Source: Gammaproteobacteria bacterium
GTDB taxonomy: Bacteria; Pseudomonadota; Gammaproteobacteria; Chromatiales; Chromatiaceae
DNA: 64,000 nucleotides
Assembly (NCBI GenBank): GCA_015490795.1
Contig: WFXD01000020.1
Location: 17,237-81,236, forward strand
Direction of reading: 5' to 3'
In this document: one piece after another, positions 35,136-43,876 of the stretch
How positions within the stretch are numbered: position 1 is the first letter of the stretch
Layout of the letters: every line of letters begins with the position of its first letter
Program-made: the position numbers and the translations under genes
The notes under the pieces: model-generated
The model's database searches: none
What the model was told of the DNA's origin: nothing
Seen by the model: only the letters and a program-made list of their open reading frames with translations

Positions 35136-35676
35136 CTTCGCTCAGTGAGAGTGAGGCGGGCCGTTCCATATAGCCTGACTGCCCGTCTGGCACGATCTCT
35201 ATCAGTTCAATCTGGTCTTCTGAAATGCGGGTAATGCGTCCGTGATTCTGGCCCATATAATTATCTGGCTGGACGCGGTAGATGGTTCCCTCCTGCGACC
35301 GGACCAGCCCCCAGGTGTTTCCATGCTGCTCCAGGGTTCCAACCATGCGGAGGGAGTCCAGAGGGAAATCTTCAAGCTCCTCTTTGCGGCGCAGGGTGTC
35401 GGGTCGAATGCCATTATCGGGAAGATCCATCTCCATCTCAGGCTCCTCCCCTACAGAGAAGGCAAATGGATTGCGCTTGTCCGAAGCGGTGTAGATGAAG
35501 GTCTCTATAGGTTTGATCTCTGGAAGAGGCGTGATGCGGCCTGCTTGCCGGGATTTGACCTCTTCGACAAATTTGTGGAGATCCTCCATCTGGTTGTTGC
35601 TGCAGGCGGTTAGCGCTGCGCAGGCAAAAATGGCGGCCACACTTTTTAGCAGGAGGGAGGCAGTGTCTGTTTTCAC
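35128..35676 (-). CDS. pilP: Type IV pilus inner-membrane lipoprotein PilP
   Basis: The 182-residue protein starts with a lipoprotein signal (hydrophobic stretch ending in the lipobox LTAC at about residues 22-25). The C-terminal HR-type domain carries the pattern LRMVGTLEQHGNTWGLV and a conserved YRV strand. PilP connects the PilNO inner-membrane dimer to the PilQ secretin. It abuts pilO and overlaps pilQ, consistent with translation in fixed stoichiometry. Confidence 0.94.
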   Translation of the reverse strand: MKTDTASLLLKSVAAIFACAALTACSNNQMEDLHKFVEEVKSRQAGRITPLPEIKPIETFIYTASDKRNPFAFSVGEEPEMEMDLPDNGIRPDTLRRKEELEDFPLDSLRMVGTLEQHGNTWGLVRSQEGTIYRVQPDNYMGQNHGRITRISEDQIELIEIVPDGQSGYMERPASLSLSEDE

Positions 35677-36290
35677 TATTCACCCCCCTCATCGATATAG
35701 CGGTAGGTTTTTGCTGTTGCTTCCAAAACCAGCTTTGTTCCACCAGGCCGCCCGCGGGATTTCCCCTGCTTGCCTGCGGGATAGATTCTTACATCATGGA
35801 TAGTGACAATGCGGGGGAGAGCGGCCAACCCACTGATAAACTCTCCAAATTCGTGGAAGCCACCATGCACTTTGAGTTTTATTGGCAGCTCAGCATAAAA
35901 CTCTTTGGGTACCTCTCCCGTGGGTTTAAAAAGCTCAAACTCCAGCCCTGCGGCCAGGCCGGTTTGAGAGACATCAACCAGTAGTTCGGCAACCTCGGTT
36001 TTGTTGGGAAGCTGGCGTAGCATGGCGCCAAATGATTGCTTCATCTCCTCCAATTGCTGTTTGTATTTATCAAGATTGGCTGCCTTGGCCTGCAGGGCCT
36101 CAAAATCTTTTTTTAGTGCAACCTCCTCCTTTTCTGCCCGCTCAAACTGTAGTAGCTGATCCTGGGTATTAAAATAGTAAAACCCAACAGACAGGAGGGT
36201 GCAGACAAGCAGAATGAGTACGATCTTGACCGGCCAGGGCCAGATGCCGACGTTGCTGAAGTCCAGCTCATTTAGTTCATCAAGGTTCAC
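35676..36290 (-). CDS. pilO: Type IV pilus assembly protein PilO
   Basis: The 204-residue bitopic protein has one membrane helix near residues 22-42, a coiled coil (about 50-90) and a periplasmic ferredoxin-like domain with the pattern ELPIKLKVHGGFHEFGEFISGLAALPRIV (residues about 130-160). PilO dimerises with PilN in the alignment complex. Its start overlaps the end of pilN by four bases. Confidence 0.94.
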   Translation of the reverse strand: MNLDELNELDFSNVGIWPWPVKIVLILLVCTLLSVGFYYFNTQDQLLQFERAEKEEVALKKDFEALQAKAANLDKYKQQLEEMKQSFGAMLRQLPNKTEVAELLVDVSQTGLAAGLEFELFKPTGEVPKEFYAELPIKLKVHGGFHEFGEFISGLAALPRIVTIHDVRIYPAGKQGKSRGRPGGTKLVLEATAKTYRYIDEGGE

Positions 36291-36847
36291 TGGCCGCCCC
36301 CTTTGGCAGGGTTGATCTGCTGGGCGCTTAAACGAAAATGATTAAGGCCTGTGCCGGTTTTGTCCTTTGTCTCAATGACCAGAAGCTGTGGCTTCCCCAG
36401 CCACTCTGATGCCTCGATCTTGCGCATATAGGCGGATACTCTGGCATTGGACTGGGCGCGGCCATCTATTCGGATACTCTTTCCGCTCTGTTCAACCTTG
36501 GTGAGCAGCGCACCCTCAGGGACGGTCTTTACAAGCTCGTCAAACAGATGCACAACCTCCGGCCGACTGCTCTGCAACTCCTGAATAACCTCCATGCGTG
36601 CCAGCAGTTTTGCTTTGGTTGACTCCAGATCCTTAATCTCTTTGATCTTGCTCTCTACCGCAGCAATCTCTTTCTTTAAAAAGGCATTTCTATTGTTTTG
36701 GTGCTTGATCATGCCCGCAATGTGCATATGGCCGATAATCAGTAGCAGCAGGGTAATAATGGCCATGCCTCCTACGGCAACACCAAATTCGCGTTGGCGC
36801 TGTTTGCGAAGATTTTCGCGCCAGGGCAGTAGGTTGATCTGTGCCAT
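36287..36847 (-). CDS. pilN: Type IV pilus assembly protein PilN
   Basis: The 186-residue protein begins MAQINLLPWRE, the conserved motif INLLPWR that binds the groove of PilM. One membrane helix (about 25-45), a coiled coil and a ferredoxin-like periplasmic domain follow. It is two bases from pilM and overlaps pilO by four bases. Confidence 0.96.
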   Translation of the reverse strand: MAQINLLPWRENLRKQRQREFGVAVGGMAIITLLLLIIGHMHIAGMIKHQNNRNAFLKKEIAAVESKIKEIKDLESTKAKLLARMEVIQELQSSRPEVVHLFDELVKTVPEGALLTKVEQSGKSIRIDGRAQSNARVSAYMRKIEASEWLGKPQLLVIETKDKTGTGLNHFRLSAQQINPAKGGGQ

Positions 36848-36849
36848 CT

Positions 36850-37932
36850 TTAGTCAAAACTCCTTAACGCCAGGCCGCATGCAATCATCATGGATGGGGC
36901 ATCGTTACTCAGGCTCTGAGGTTTTACCCGCGATGACACCGACATGTTGGCAAACGGGTTGGCAATAATGGCGGGGGTTCCCAGCTTCTCCTCAATCAGC
37001 TCGTCAACACCGGGTATGGAGGAGCAGCCACCCGCCATGACGATATAATCCACGCTGTTATATGGGCTGGATGAGAAGAAGAACTGCAGAGAGCGACTCA
37101 CCTGCTGAACCATGGCTTCACGGAAGGGATCCAGCACCTCGGGGATGTAGTTATCAGGCAGGCCGCCCTGACGTTTGGCCATGCCGGCCTCTTCATAAGA
37201 GAGGCCATAGCGGCGCTGGATCTCCTCGGTCAACTGGCGGCCGCCAAAGTTCTGCTCTCTGGTGTAGATGATCTTGTTGTTGTGCAGGACATTCATGGTG
37301 GTGGTTGATGCGCCGACATCGGCTACCGCAACGGTTTGATTTTCACCATGCTCCGGAAGCTGATCTGCGATCTGGCTAAAGGCATTCTCCATGGCGTAGG
37401 CTTCAACATCGACTACCTCCGCGATGAGGCCGGCAATCTCAATGGCGGCGACGCGATCATCGACATTCTCGCTGCGTGAGGCGGCCAGCAGAACATCCAT
37501 CATCTCCGGGTTTTTTTCAGAGGTACCCAGCACCTCAAAATCCATATTCACCTCCTCCAGTGAATAGGGGATATATTGGTCTGCTTCAAGCTGGATCTGA
37601 GCCTCCATCTCCTGGTCGGAGAGGGAGGCCGGCATGGTGATAATCTTGGTGATGACAGCGGAGCCTGAGACGGCCACGGCAACATGTTTGGCGCGTGAGC
37701 CGGAGCGTTTTACGACATTTCTTATGGACTCACCAACGGCATTCACATCGGCAATGTTTTTCTCAACAACAGCATTTTCCTGGAGAGGTTCAACCGCATA
37801 GCTTTCCACTCTGAACAGAGCGCCACCGCGCCCCATGGAGGATGTTTTGCTAAGCTCCAGCAGTTTGATTGCCGTCGAACTGATGTCCAGCCCAATGATG
37901 GCGGGTTTTTTGCGTTGGAAAATAGAAAACAT
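36850..37932 (-). CDS. pilM: Type IV pilus actin-like assembly ATPase PilM
   Basis: PilM is a cytoplasmic FtsA/actin-like protein that binds the N-terminus of PilN and links pilus motors to the envelope complex. The 360-residue product has the phosphate-1 motif GLDISSTAIKLLEL near residue 14 and VADVGASTTTMNVL near residue 197. IVMAGGCSSIPGVDEL forms the adenosine pocket. It is the first gene of the pil operon and is divergent from mrcA, with a 214-bp region between the starts that must hold both promoters. No clear consensus promoter stands out there. Confidence 0.97.
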   Translation of the reverse strand: MFSIFQRKKPAIIGLDISSTAIKLLELSKTSSMGRGGALFRVESYAVEPLQENAVVEKNIADVNAVGESIRNVVKRSGSRAKHVAVAVSGSAVITKIITMPASLSDQEMEAQIQLEADQYIPYSLEEVNMDFEVLGTSEKNPEMMDVLLAASRSENVDDRVAAIEIAGLIAEVVDVEAYAMENAFSQIADQLPEHGENQTVAVADVGASTTTMNVLHNNKIIYTREQNFGGRQLTEEIQRRYGLSYEEAGMAKRQGGLPDNYIPEVLDPFREAMVQQVSRSLQFFFSSSPYNSVDYIVMAGGCSSIPGVDELIEEKLGTPAIIANPFANMSVSSRVKPQSLSNDAPSMMIACGLALRSFD

Positions 37933-38146
37933 GCGGTACTTGTTCTCGCTGTATTAACATGGCCTTATGAGAATGTTAAAGGTTTTGCTTTAACTAGACT
38001 GCTTAACTATATAGCAGTAAATAAAAAACATGTGAAGCGTTTTTTTTGTTTTCAGCGGAAAACCCCGATGATGTTTTTTGCTATTATAGCCCCTCTCCAC
38101 CCCTCTATTCTGGGATGTTCCACCCAAAAAAACTGTGACAAGGTGC

Positions 38147-40570
38147 ATGAAGCGGCTCATTGGATTGATTAAAATCGGAACAGTGCTGGTATCTCTTGGT
38201 GTGGTTGCCGGTGCTGCCTCCATTGTAGCAGCCTACTATTACCTTGAACCTGAACTGCCATCGGTAACACATCTGCGGGATGTCCGCCTGCAGGTGCCGT
38301 TGAGAATCTTTAGCCGCGATCACCGGCTGATTGCCGAGTTTGGAGAGAAGCGCCGCGTCCCCCTCTCCTATGGGGAGATTCCAGATCAGATGGTCATGGC
38401 ATTTCTTGCCGCAGAGGATGACCGTTTCTTTCAGCACCCGGGGGTGGACTATAAAGGCATTCTGCGTGCCGCTGTCAGACTGCTGCAGAGCGGCCACCGC
38501 CGGCAGGGCGGCAGTACCATCACCATGCAGGTGGCCAGGAATTTTTTCCTGACCCCGGAAAAGACCTACATACGCAAACTCAAGGAGATCTTCCTTGCCT
38601 TTCGTATTGAGGGCGAGCTGGAAAAGCAGGATATCTTTGCACTCTACCTGAACAAAATCTACCTGGGGCACCGCGCTTATGGCGTGGGTGCCGCCGCACA
38701 GGTCTACTACGGCAAACAGGTGGGGGCGCTGTCACTGCCAGAGATTGCAATGATTGCCGGGCTGCCCAAGGCACCCTCCAGCAACAACCCGCTTGCCAAC
38801 CCCCAAAGGGCCATAGAGCGGCGCAATTATGTACTTGGGCGCATGGCAAAGTTGGGTTTTATTACCCAGGCCGAGTATAGCGCGGCTATTGAAGAGCCTA
38901 TTACCGCCTCACTGCATGTCCCCAAACCGGAGGTTGAAGCCCCCTATTTTGCAGAGATGGTGCGGGCAGACCTGGTAGAGCGTTTTGGCAACGATGCCTA
39001 TACCCAGGGCTACCAGGTCTACACCACGCTGGACAGCCGGCTACAGAAGGCAGCCAATGAGGCGCTGCGAAAGGCGCTGATCGCCTATGACCGGCGGCAT
39101 GGGTTTCGTGGCGTGACGCAGCATCTGGATCTGACAGAAGCAGCCACTGAGCAGGAGTGGGATGAGTATTTGAAGGATAAAAAGCAGATCGGGGGGCTAT
39201 GGGCCGGCTTGGTTACAGCGCTCTCCGAGCGCTCAGCAACCATCTATCTGGGCGGGGGAAAAGAGGTGGAGATTGGATGGGATGGCCTGAAGTGGGCCAG
39301 GCCCTACGTCAATGAAAACAGGCGCGGCCCAGCGCCTAAAGATGCGGGGGAGATTCTGGTAGTGGGGGATCTGATTCGCCTCCAAAACAGGGGGACAGAG
39401 CAGGAGCCAGAGTGGCAGCTGGCCCAGATTCCTGCGGTGGAGGGGGCGCTGGTTGCGGTCGATCCCGACAGCGGTGCACTGTTGGCTGTGGTGGGTGGCT
39501 TTGATTTCTACAACAGTAAATTCAACCGGGCAGTTCAGGCCAGGCGGCAACCTGGATCGGGTTTCAAGGCCTTCATCTACTCAGCCGCCCTGGATGAGGG
39601 CTATACCGCAGCCAGCCTGATCAACGATGCGCCGGTGGTGTTTGATGCCCCCGGCCTGGAGAGCGCCTGGCGCCCAGAAAACTACAGCGGCAAATTTTTT
39701 GGTCCCACCCGCCTGCGTTTTGCGCTGACCAAATCCCGCAACCTGGTCTCCATTCGCCTGTTGCGCGCCATTGGCGTTGACCGGGCGCTGGAGCAGGCAG
39801 AGAAGTTTGGCTTCGACCCTCATGAGCTGCCGCACGACCTGTCGCTGGCATTGGGCAGTGGGGCGGTGACGCCACTGCAGATGGCCATGGGTTACTCGGT
39901 GCTGGCCAATGGCGGCTACCGGGTAAAACCCTATTTCATTGAGCACATTGAGGATGGGCGGCACAACATCGTCTTTAAAGCCACACCGCTTCGGGTGTGT
40001 AACGACTGCCTGCTTGAAAAGGGGGAGGGGGTGACGGATAGAGAGCTTGAAGGGCCGCCTCAGCATGTCGCCCCCCGCGTGATCAGCCCGGAGAACCATT
40101 ACCTGATGAACTCCATGATGCAGGATGTCATCAAGCGGGGCACCGGCAGAAAGGCGCGGGTATTGGGCCGCAATGATCTGGCCGGAAAAACCGGCACCAG
40201 CAACGAGCAGCGTGACGCCTGGTTCAACGGCTTTCACCCGGACCTGGTCGCCATTGTCTGGGTGGGCTTCGACTCATCCAAACCGCTGGGCAGGGGTGAG
40301 GTGGGCGGCAAGGCCGCACTGCCAGCCTGGATTGACTTCATGAGGGTGGCGTTAAAGGATGTTCCCGAACACCCGCTACAGATGCCGCCAGGCATGGTGA
40401 CCGTGCGTATTGACCCACACACAGGCAGACGCGCAGGAGCGGATCAGCAGGATGCGATCTTTGAGGTTTTCCGTGCGGCAAATGCCCCTGAAGAGCAGGC
40501 AACCCCGGGCAGTGGCCTGAGGAATGGTTCTGGCCCGGATAGCACGGACAGCCCAGAAGAGATCTTTTAG
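38147..40570 (+). CDS. mrcA: Penicillin-binding protein 1A, bifunctional transglycosylase/transpeptidase
   Basis: PBP1A polymerises and crosslinks peptidoglycan. From the ATG at 38147 it has 807 residues. An N-terminal membrane anchor precedes the GT51 transglycosylase motifs EDDRFFQHPGVD and GGSTITMQVARNFF. An OB-like insert domain follows, then the transpeptidase with the active serine in GSGFK and KTGTSNEQRDAWF. The frame also has a GTG at 38135, but the ATG has AAGG just upstream and matches the family N-terminus. Divergence from pilM is typical of Gammaproteobacteria (ponA beside pilMNOPQ). Confidence 0.96.
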   Translation: MKRLIGLIKIGTVLVSLGVVAGAASIVAAYYYLEPELPSVTHLRDVRLQVPLRIFSRDHRLIAEFGEKRRVPLSYGEIPDQMVMAFLAAEDDRFFQHPGVDYKGILRAAVRLLQSGHRRQGGSTITMQVARNFFLTPEKTYIRKLKEIFLAFRIEGELEKQDIFALYLNKIYLGHRAYGVGAAAQVYYGKQVGALSLPEIAMIAGLPKAPSSNNPLANPQRAIERRNYVLGRMAKLGFITQAEYSAAIEEPITASLHVPKPEVEAPYFAEMVRADLVERFGNDAYTQGYQVYTTLDSRLQKAANEALRKALIAYDRRHGFRGVTQHLDLTEAATEQEWDEYLKDKKQIGGLWAGLVTALSERSATIYLGGGKEVEIGWDGLKWARPYVNENRRGPAPKDAGEILVVGDLIRLQNRGTEQEPEWQLAQIPAVEGALVAVDPDSGALLAVVGGFDFYNSKFNRAVQARRQPGSGFKAFIYSAALDEGYTAASLINDAPVVFDAPGLESAWRPENYSGKFFGPTRLRFALTKSRNLVSIRLLRAIGVDRALEQAEKFGFDPHELPHDLSLALGSGAVTPLQMAMGYSVLANGGYRVKPYFIEHIEDGRHNIVFKATPLRVCNDCLLEKGEGVTDRELEGPPQHVAPRVISPENHYLMNSMMQDVIKRGTGRKARVLGRNDLAGKTGTSNEQRDAWFNGFHPDLVAIVWVGFDSSKPLGRGEVGGKAALPAWIDFMRVALKDVPEHPLQMPPGMVTVRIDPHTGRRAGADQQDAIFEVFRAANAPEEQATPGSGLRNGSGPDSTDSPEEIF

Positions 40571-40573
40571 CCA

Positions 40574-41176
40574 ATGTCTCATAACAGAAGAGATGGCCGC
40601 CTGCACCAACGTATGGTCTATGAAATAGTGCGTACCCTGGCAGATGGCTCATGCCGGGATGTGCGCATGGCACGCCGAAAAGCGGCTGAGAGGCTGGGCA
40701 CTACAGGCCGTTTTGAGCTGCCGACCGAAGCAGAGATCGAGCAGGCACTAAAGGTGCACCAATCGCTGTTTCAGCCAGAGCAGCAACCTGCGGTATTGAA
40801 TGAGCTGCGCCGACAGGCCGTGGCGGCGATGAAAACCCTGGCACCATTCAACCCCCGCCTGGTGGGGCCGGTTCTGACGGGTACAGCCGGCCCCCATAAC
40901 AGGATAGAGCTACACCTCTTTAGCGAGACGCCAGAAGAGGTGATTCTCTCCCTGCTGGATCGGGATATCCCCTGGCATGACGGGGAGAGAACCCTCTATT
41001 TCAGTGGCGGGGTAAAGCGCAGCTACCCGCTCTGCCGTTTTCGTGCAGGGGATACAGATATTGAGCTTACGCTCCTCCCGCTGGAGGCATTGCGCCAGTC
41101 GCCACTGGGCCCCTTGGGTGACAGACCCCTGCAACGAGCCTCGCTGAGCCAGTTGCAGGAGCTGATGGGGGAGTGA
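40574..41176 (+). CDS. Conserved protein of unknown function
   Basis: The 200-residue soluble protein starts three bases after mrcA and likely shares its transcript. Its first 55 residues are basic and helical (MSHNRRDGRLHQRMVYEIVR). The middle has LVGPVLTGTAGPHNRIELHLF, a G-x-G/H-x-H pattern faintly like a nucleotidyltransferase fold, followed by a strand-rich part ending TDIELTLLPLEAL. No signal peptide or membrane segment. I do not recognise a characterised family. It might be a nucleotidyltransferase-like protein, but the usual catalytic aspartates are not evident. Confidence 0.7.
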   Translation: MSHNRRDGRLHQRMVYEIVRTLADGSCRDVRMARRKAAERLGTTGRFELPTEAEIEQALKVHQSLFQPEQQPAVLNELRRQAVAAMKTLAPFNPRLVGPVLTGTAGPHNRIELHLFSETPEEVILSLLDRDIPWHDGERTLYFSGGVKRSYPLCRFRAGDTDIELTLLPLEALRQSPLGPLGDRPLQRASLSQLQELMGE

Positions 41177-41193
41177 GAGCACCCTTCCCTGGC

Positions 41194-42492
41194 CTACTCC
41201 CTCTTATCAAGCGGCACATAGGCGCGTTCGGCAGCCCCCAGATAGAGCTGGCGGGGGCGTGCAATACGGTGATCCGGGTCGCCAATCATCTCCATCCAAT
41301 GGGCAACCCACCCGGCAGTGCGGGCGATGGCAAACATCACGGTAAACATATTCATCGGTATATTGAGCGCCCGATAGATAATGCCCGAGTAGAAATCGAC
41401 ATTGGGATAGAGTTTATGTGAAATGAAATAGTCATCCTTCAGGGCGATCTCCTCCAGCTTCAGCGCCAGTTCAAATAGCGGGCTACTGGCATCTGGCATA
41501 TTTTCCAGCACGTCATAGCAGACCTTGCGGATAATGGTCGCCCGGGGGTCATTGTTTTTATAGACCCGGTGGCCGAATCCCATCAGCCGGAAAGGGTCGT
41601 TCTTGTCTTTGGCCCTGGCGATATATTTATCAACATTGGAGATATCGCCAATCTCATCCAGCATATTCAGGACCGCCTCATTTGCCCCGCCATGTGCCGG
41701 CCCCCAGAGAGAGGCAATACCAGCGGAGATGCAGGCAAAGGGGTTGGCGCCAGAGCTGCCAGCAATGCGCACGGTGGAAGTGCTGGCGTTTTGTTCGTGG
41801 TCGGCATGCAGGATAAACAGCAGATCCAGCGCCTTTACTGTGATGGGGTCTGGCTCGAACTCCTCACAGGGGGTGGCGAACATCATGCGCATAAAATTGG
41901 CGGTATAGCTCAGATCATTCCGCGGATAGATAAAAGGCTCGCCTTTGTGCCGTTTGAAACTACAGGCAGCAATGGTCGGCATCTTGGCGATCAGGCGATG
42001 GGCCGAGATCTCGCGGTGGCGGGCATCGTGGATATCGAGTGAATCATGGTAGAAGGCAGAGAGGGAGCCGACAACACCCACCATGGTGGCCATTGGGTGG
42101 GCATCGTAGCGGAAGCCCCGGTAAAACATCTGCAGGGACTCATTGATCATGGTGTGATGACCAATGATGTACTCAAACTCCTCAAGCTGTGCTACAGATG
42201 GCAGCTCACCGTAGAGCAGCAGGTAGGCCACCTCCAGAAAACTGCTCTGTTCAGCCAGCTGTTCGATGGGGTATCCCCGGTAGCGGAGGATGCCCTTTTC
42301 ACCATCAATGAAGGTGATGGCGCTGCGGCAACTGGCGGTTGCCATAAAACCGGGGTCAAATGTAAACATTCCAGTCTTTTTATATACAGAGGTCACATCA
42401 AAGGTTTTTGGCCCCACACTCCCTTCCCGTATGGGAAGCTCTATGGATGTGCCATCAGGTTGAACGGTAAGAGTTACATGCTCTTTTTCCAT
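41194..42492 (-). CDS. gltA: Citrate synthase, type I
   Basis: GltA condenses acetyl-CoA and oxaloacetate to citrate. The 432-residue product is of the hexameric, NADH-regulated Gram-negative type: [22 protein letters not shown] near the N-terminus, [14 protein letters not shown] and [10 protein letters not shown] with catalytic histidines, and the C-terminal aspartate region PNVDFYSGI. The ATG at 42492 has a strong GAGGAG upstream. A copy of the CTAGGAGCCTG repeat (42526-42546) lies 34 bp before the start, in the leader or promoter. Confidence 0.98.
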   Translation of the reverse strand: MEKEHVTLTVQPDGTSIELPIREGSVGPKTFDVTSVYKKTGMFTFDPGFMATASCRSAITFIDGEKGILRYRGYPIEQLAEQSSFLEVAYLLLYGELPSVAQLEEFEYIIGHHTMINESLQMFYRGFRYDAHPMATMVGVVGSLSAFYHDSLDIHDARHREISAHRLIAKMPTIAACSFKRHKGEPFIYPRNDLSYTANFMRMMFATPCEEFEPDPITVKALDLLFILHADHEQNASTSTVRIAGSSGANPFACISAGIASLWGPAHGGANEAVLNMLDEIGDISNVDKYIARAKDKNDPFRLMGFGHRVYKNNDPRATIIRKVCYDVLENMPDASSPLFELALKLEEIALKDDYFISHKLYPNVDFYSGIIYRALNIPMNMFTVMFAIARTAGWVAHWMEMIGDPDHRIARPRQLYLGAAERAYVPLDKRE

Positions 42493-42525
42493 ATCGAGAC
42501 TCCTCGGATAGATCAGGATGGAGTA

Positions 42526-42546
42526 CTAGGAGCCTGCCGGACTTAG
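42526..42546 (+). repeat. CTAGGAGCCTG... 21-bp dispersed repeat, copy 1
   Basis: A 21-bp motif beginning CTAGGAGCCTG and ending CGGACTTAG occurs three times in the window: here, at 54441-54461 (minus) and at 63856-63876. This copy has one substitution (C for T at its twelfth base). AGGAGCC within it can pair with GGCTCCT at 42555-42561. It lies just upstream of gltA and may be the end of a degraded mobile element. Confidence 0.7.
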
Positions 42547-42658
42547 GACGAACTGGCTCCTGGGATAATAGTAAGACTAGCATGATGGCGGCAGGTTGCT
42601 TGATTAGTTAACCCTAAAACTTATTGCAGGAGGCGCTTGGTGGATTTCACCGCGCAAT

Positions 42659-42690
42659 AAAAAAGCGCCTCCCAGGGGAGGCGCTTTTTT
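42659..42690. terminator. Rho-independent terminator after rpmE (bidirectional)
   Basis: AAAAAGCGCCTCCC pairs with GGGAGGCGCTTTTT around a two-base centre (effective loop CCAGGG). On the minus strand it gives a U run right after rpmE, whose stop is 26 bp away. Symmetry allows function in both directions. Confidence 0.9.
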
Positions 42691-42715
42691 ATAAAGCCAA
42701 TGTGCCGAGTCGGGA

Positions 42716-42916
42716 TCAGCGGGCATACCGCTTGCGGAACTTGTCAACGCGACCGGCTGTGTCCATCATCTTCTGCTTGCCGGTATAGAAAGGGTGACAA
42801 GCTGAGCAGACTTCGATGTGTAGATCCTTACCCAGCGTGGAAGATGTGGTGAACTCATTGCCGCAGCTGCAGCTCACTTTGATCTCATTGTATTCAGGGT
42901 GGATATCCGCTTTCAT
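42716..42916 (-). CDS. rpmE: Ribosomal protein L31, zinc-binding form
   Basis: The 66-residue protein starts [19 protein letters not shown] and has [14 protein letters not shown]. The two Cys pairs (CSC and CSAC) form the zinc ribbon of the C+ form of L31. The frame is open 11 codons further upstream, but the family N-terminus begins at the ATG at 42916. Ends with a terminator at 42659-42690. Confidence 0.98.
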   Translation of the reverse strand: MKADIHPEYNEIKVSCSCGNEFTTSSTLGKDLHIEVCSACHPFYTGKQKMMDTAGRVDKFRKRYAR

Positions 42917-43298
42917 GTTTGCCTCAAAAAATGACCCATTCTCCCGCACTATTGCGGGGAAAACCGCGCATGTTAGGCTAATATCGTGCTGGGCGCAAGG
43001 GCTTTTCTGCCTTGTCCAATATGATGATAAGTCTGAAGGGAGAGTGGTATTTCTAACATAAAATGAGTCTGAAACTGGGAAGAGGTCTGTTCATGATGGG
43101 GGGATGAAAACCATCATGAGACTCGAAGACCTTTAAAGACTACCGATCAACTCACAGATTTCCTATCAGGCACCCAGGTGGAGGACCCTGGCTTTGCTTT
43201 GACTCTTGTATCAGCCTGTTGCAACATTGCGTGAGCAGCCTCTTCTTGGGTTGCTTGGGGGTGCAACCTTTACTGAATTCAGGTGGAATATAGCGCGT
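42917..43298. other. Intergenic region before the pigment cluster
   Basis: This 382-bp region separates divergent rpmE and the pigment cluster. It holds the rpmE leader, an 8-bp inverted repeat CATGATGG / CCATCATG (43092-43117) and a probable transposase remnant (43104-43234). I see no convincing promoter for the pigment genes, though one should be here. Confidence 0.5.
43104..43234 (+). pseudogene. Possible remnant of a transposase N-terminus
   Basis: From the ATG at 43104 the translation reads MKTIMRLEDL and stops. After a one-base frame change the next codons read KTTDQLTDFLSGTQ. Joined, MRLEDLKTTDQLTDFLSGTQ resembles the N-terminus of some integrase-type transposases as I remember them. 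The remainder up to the stop at 43232 does not continue that family. It would be a short, frameshifted and truncated relic. The identification rests on memory of the family only. Confidence 0.3.
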
Positions 43299-43562
43299 AT
43301 GAGTGATTTATCTGTCAAAGAGCTTGAAGTGGCAAGGCTTATTGTAGATTCATTGAATCTTGAGGATGTTACGGCGGAGGAGATTGAACCGGATGCTCCG
43401 CTGTTTCGTGATGGGCTGGGGCTTGATTCCATCGATGCATTGGAACTCTCCCTTGGTATTAAACAAAAATATGGTATCCAGTTGCGTGCTGAAGATGAGA
43501 ATGTAAATCAGATCTTCACCTCGCTCTCTACGCTGACCAAACATATCCAGAAAAACAGTTGA
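43299..43562 (+). CDS. Acyl carrier protein of an aryl-polyene cluster
   Basis: The 87-residue protein has the phosphopantetheine site GLDSIDALEL with Ser44 as the attachment residue. It is an acyl carrier protein that should hold the growing polyene. The frame is open 31 codons further upstream, but MSDLSVKELEVARLI matches the family start and the upstream part is translated intergenic sequence. It is the first gene of the pigment cluster, and its stop overlaps the next gene (TTGA). The middle residue after DS is I rather than the L of primary-metabolism AcpP, typical of the ACPs of aryl-polyene clusters. Confidence 0.92.
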   Translation: MSDLSVKELEVARLIVDSLNLEDVTAEEIEPDAPLFRDGLGLDSIDALELSLGIKQKYGIQLRAEDENVNQIFTSLSTLTKHIQKNS

Positions 43563-43876
43563 GCAGCGTCTACCACTCCCAAAGCCTGATCCCTGAAGAT
43601 CACCCCTCCCTGAGCGGGCATTTTCCGGGGAATCCGGTTGTGCCTGGTGTTGTGTTGTTGGAGCATGTTGCCCAGGCAATGACAGCCTGGCGGCCTGAGT
43701 CGGTTATCGCTGGATTTCCGGTAGTAAAATTTCAGCAGGTATTAAAGCCTGGCCAGCTGTTTGAGATCCAGCTGCAACAGAGAGAGGCGGGGCGGTTTGG
43801 TTTTGAATGTGATATTGCAGGTCAGATTATAGCCTCTGGCACCTTTGCGACCAGTGATGTTAAAGCGGCATCATGA
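43559..43876 (+). CDS. Hotdog-fold 3-hydroxyacyl-ACP dehydratase, ApeI-like
   Basis: This 105-residue protein has the FabZ/FabA-type motif HFPGNPVVPGVVLLEHVAQA, with the active histidine followed by the central helix. It should dehydrate 3-hydroxyacyl-ACP intermediates so that the chain becomes a conjugated polyene. It starts at a TTG within the stop of the ACP gene (TTGA) and ends overlapping the next gene (ATGA), so translation is coupled. It is shorter than FabZ (about 150) but near the size of the small dehydratases in aryl-polyene clusters. Confidence 0.85.
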   Translation: MSSVYHSQSLIPEDHPSLSGHFPGNPVVPGVVLLEHVAQAMTAWRPESVIAGFPVVKFQQVLKPGQLFEIQLQQREAGRFGFECDIAGQIIASGTFATSDVKAAS

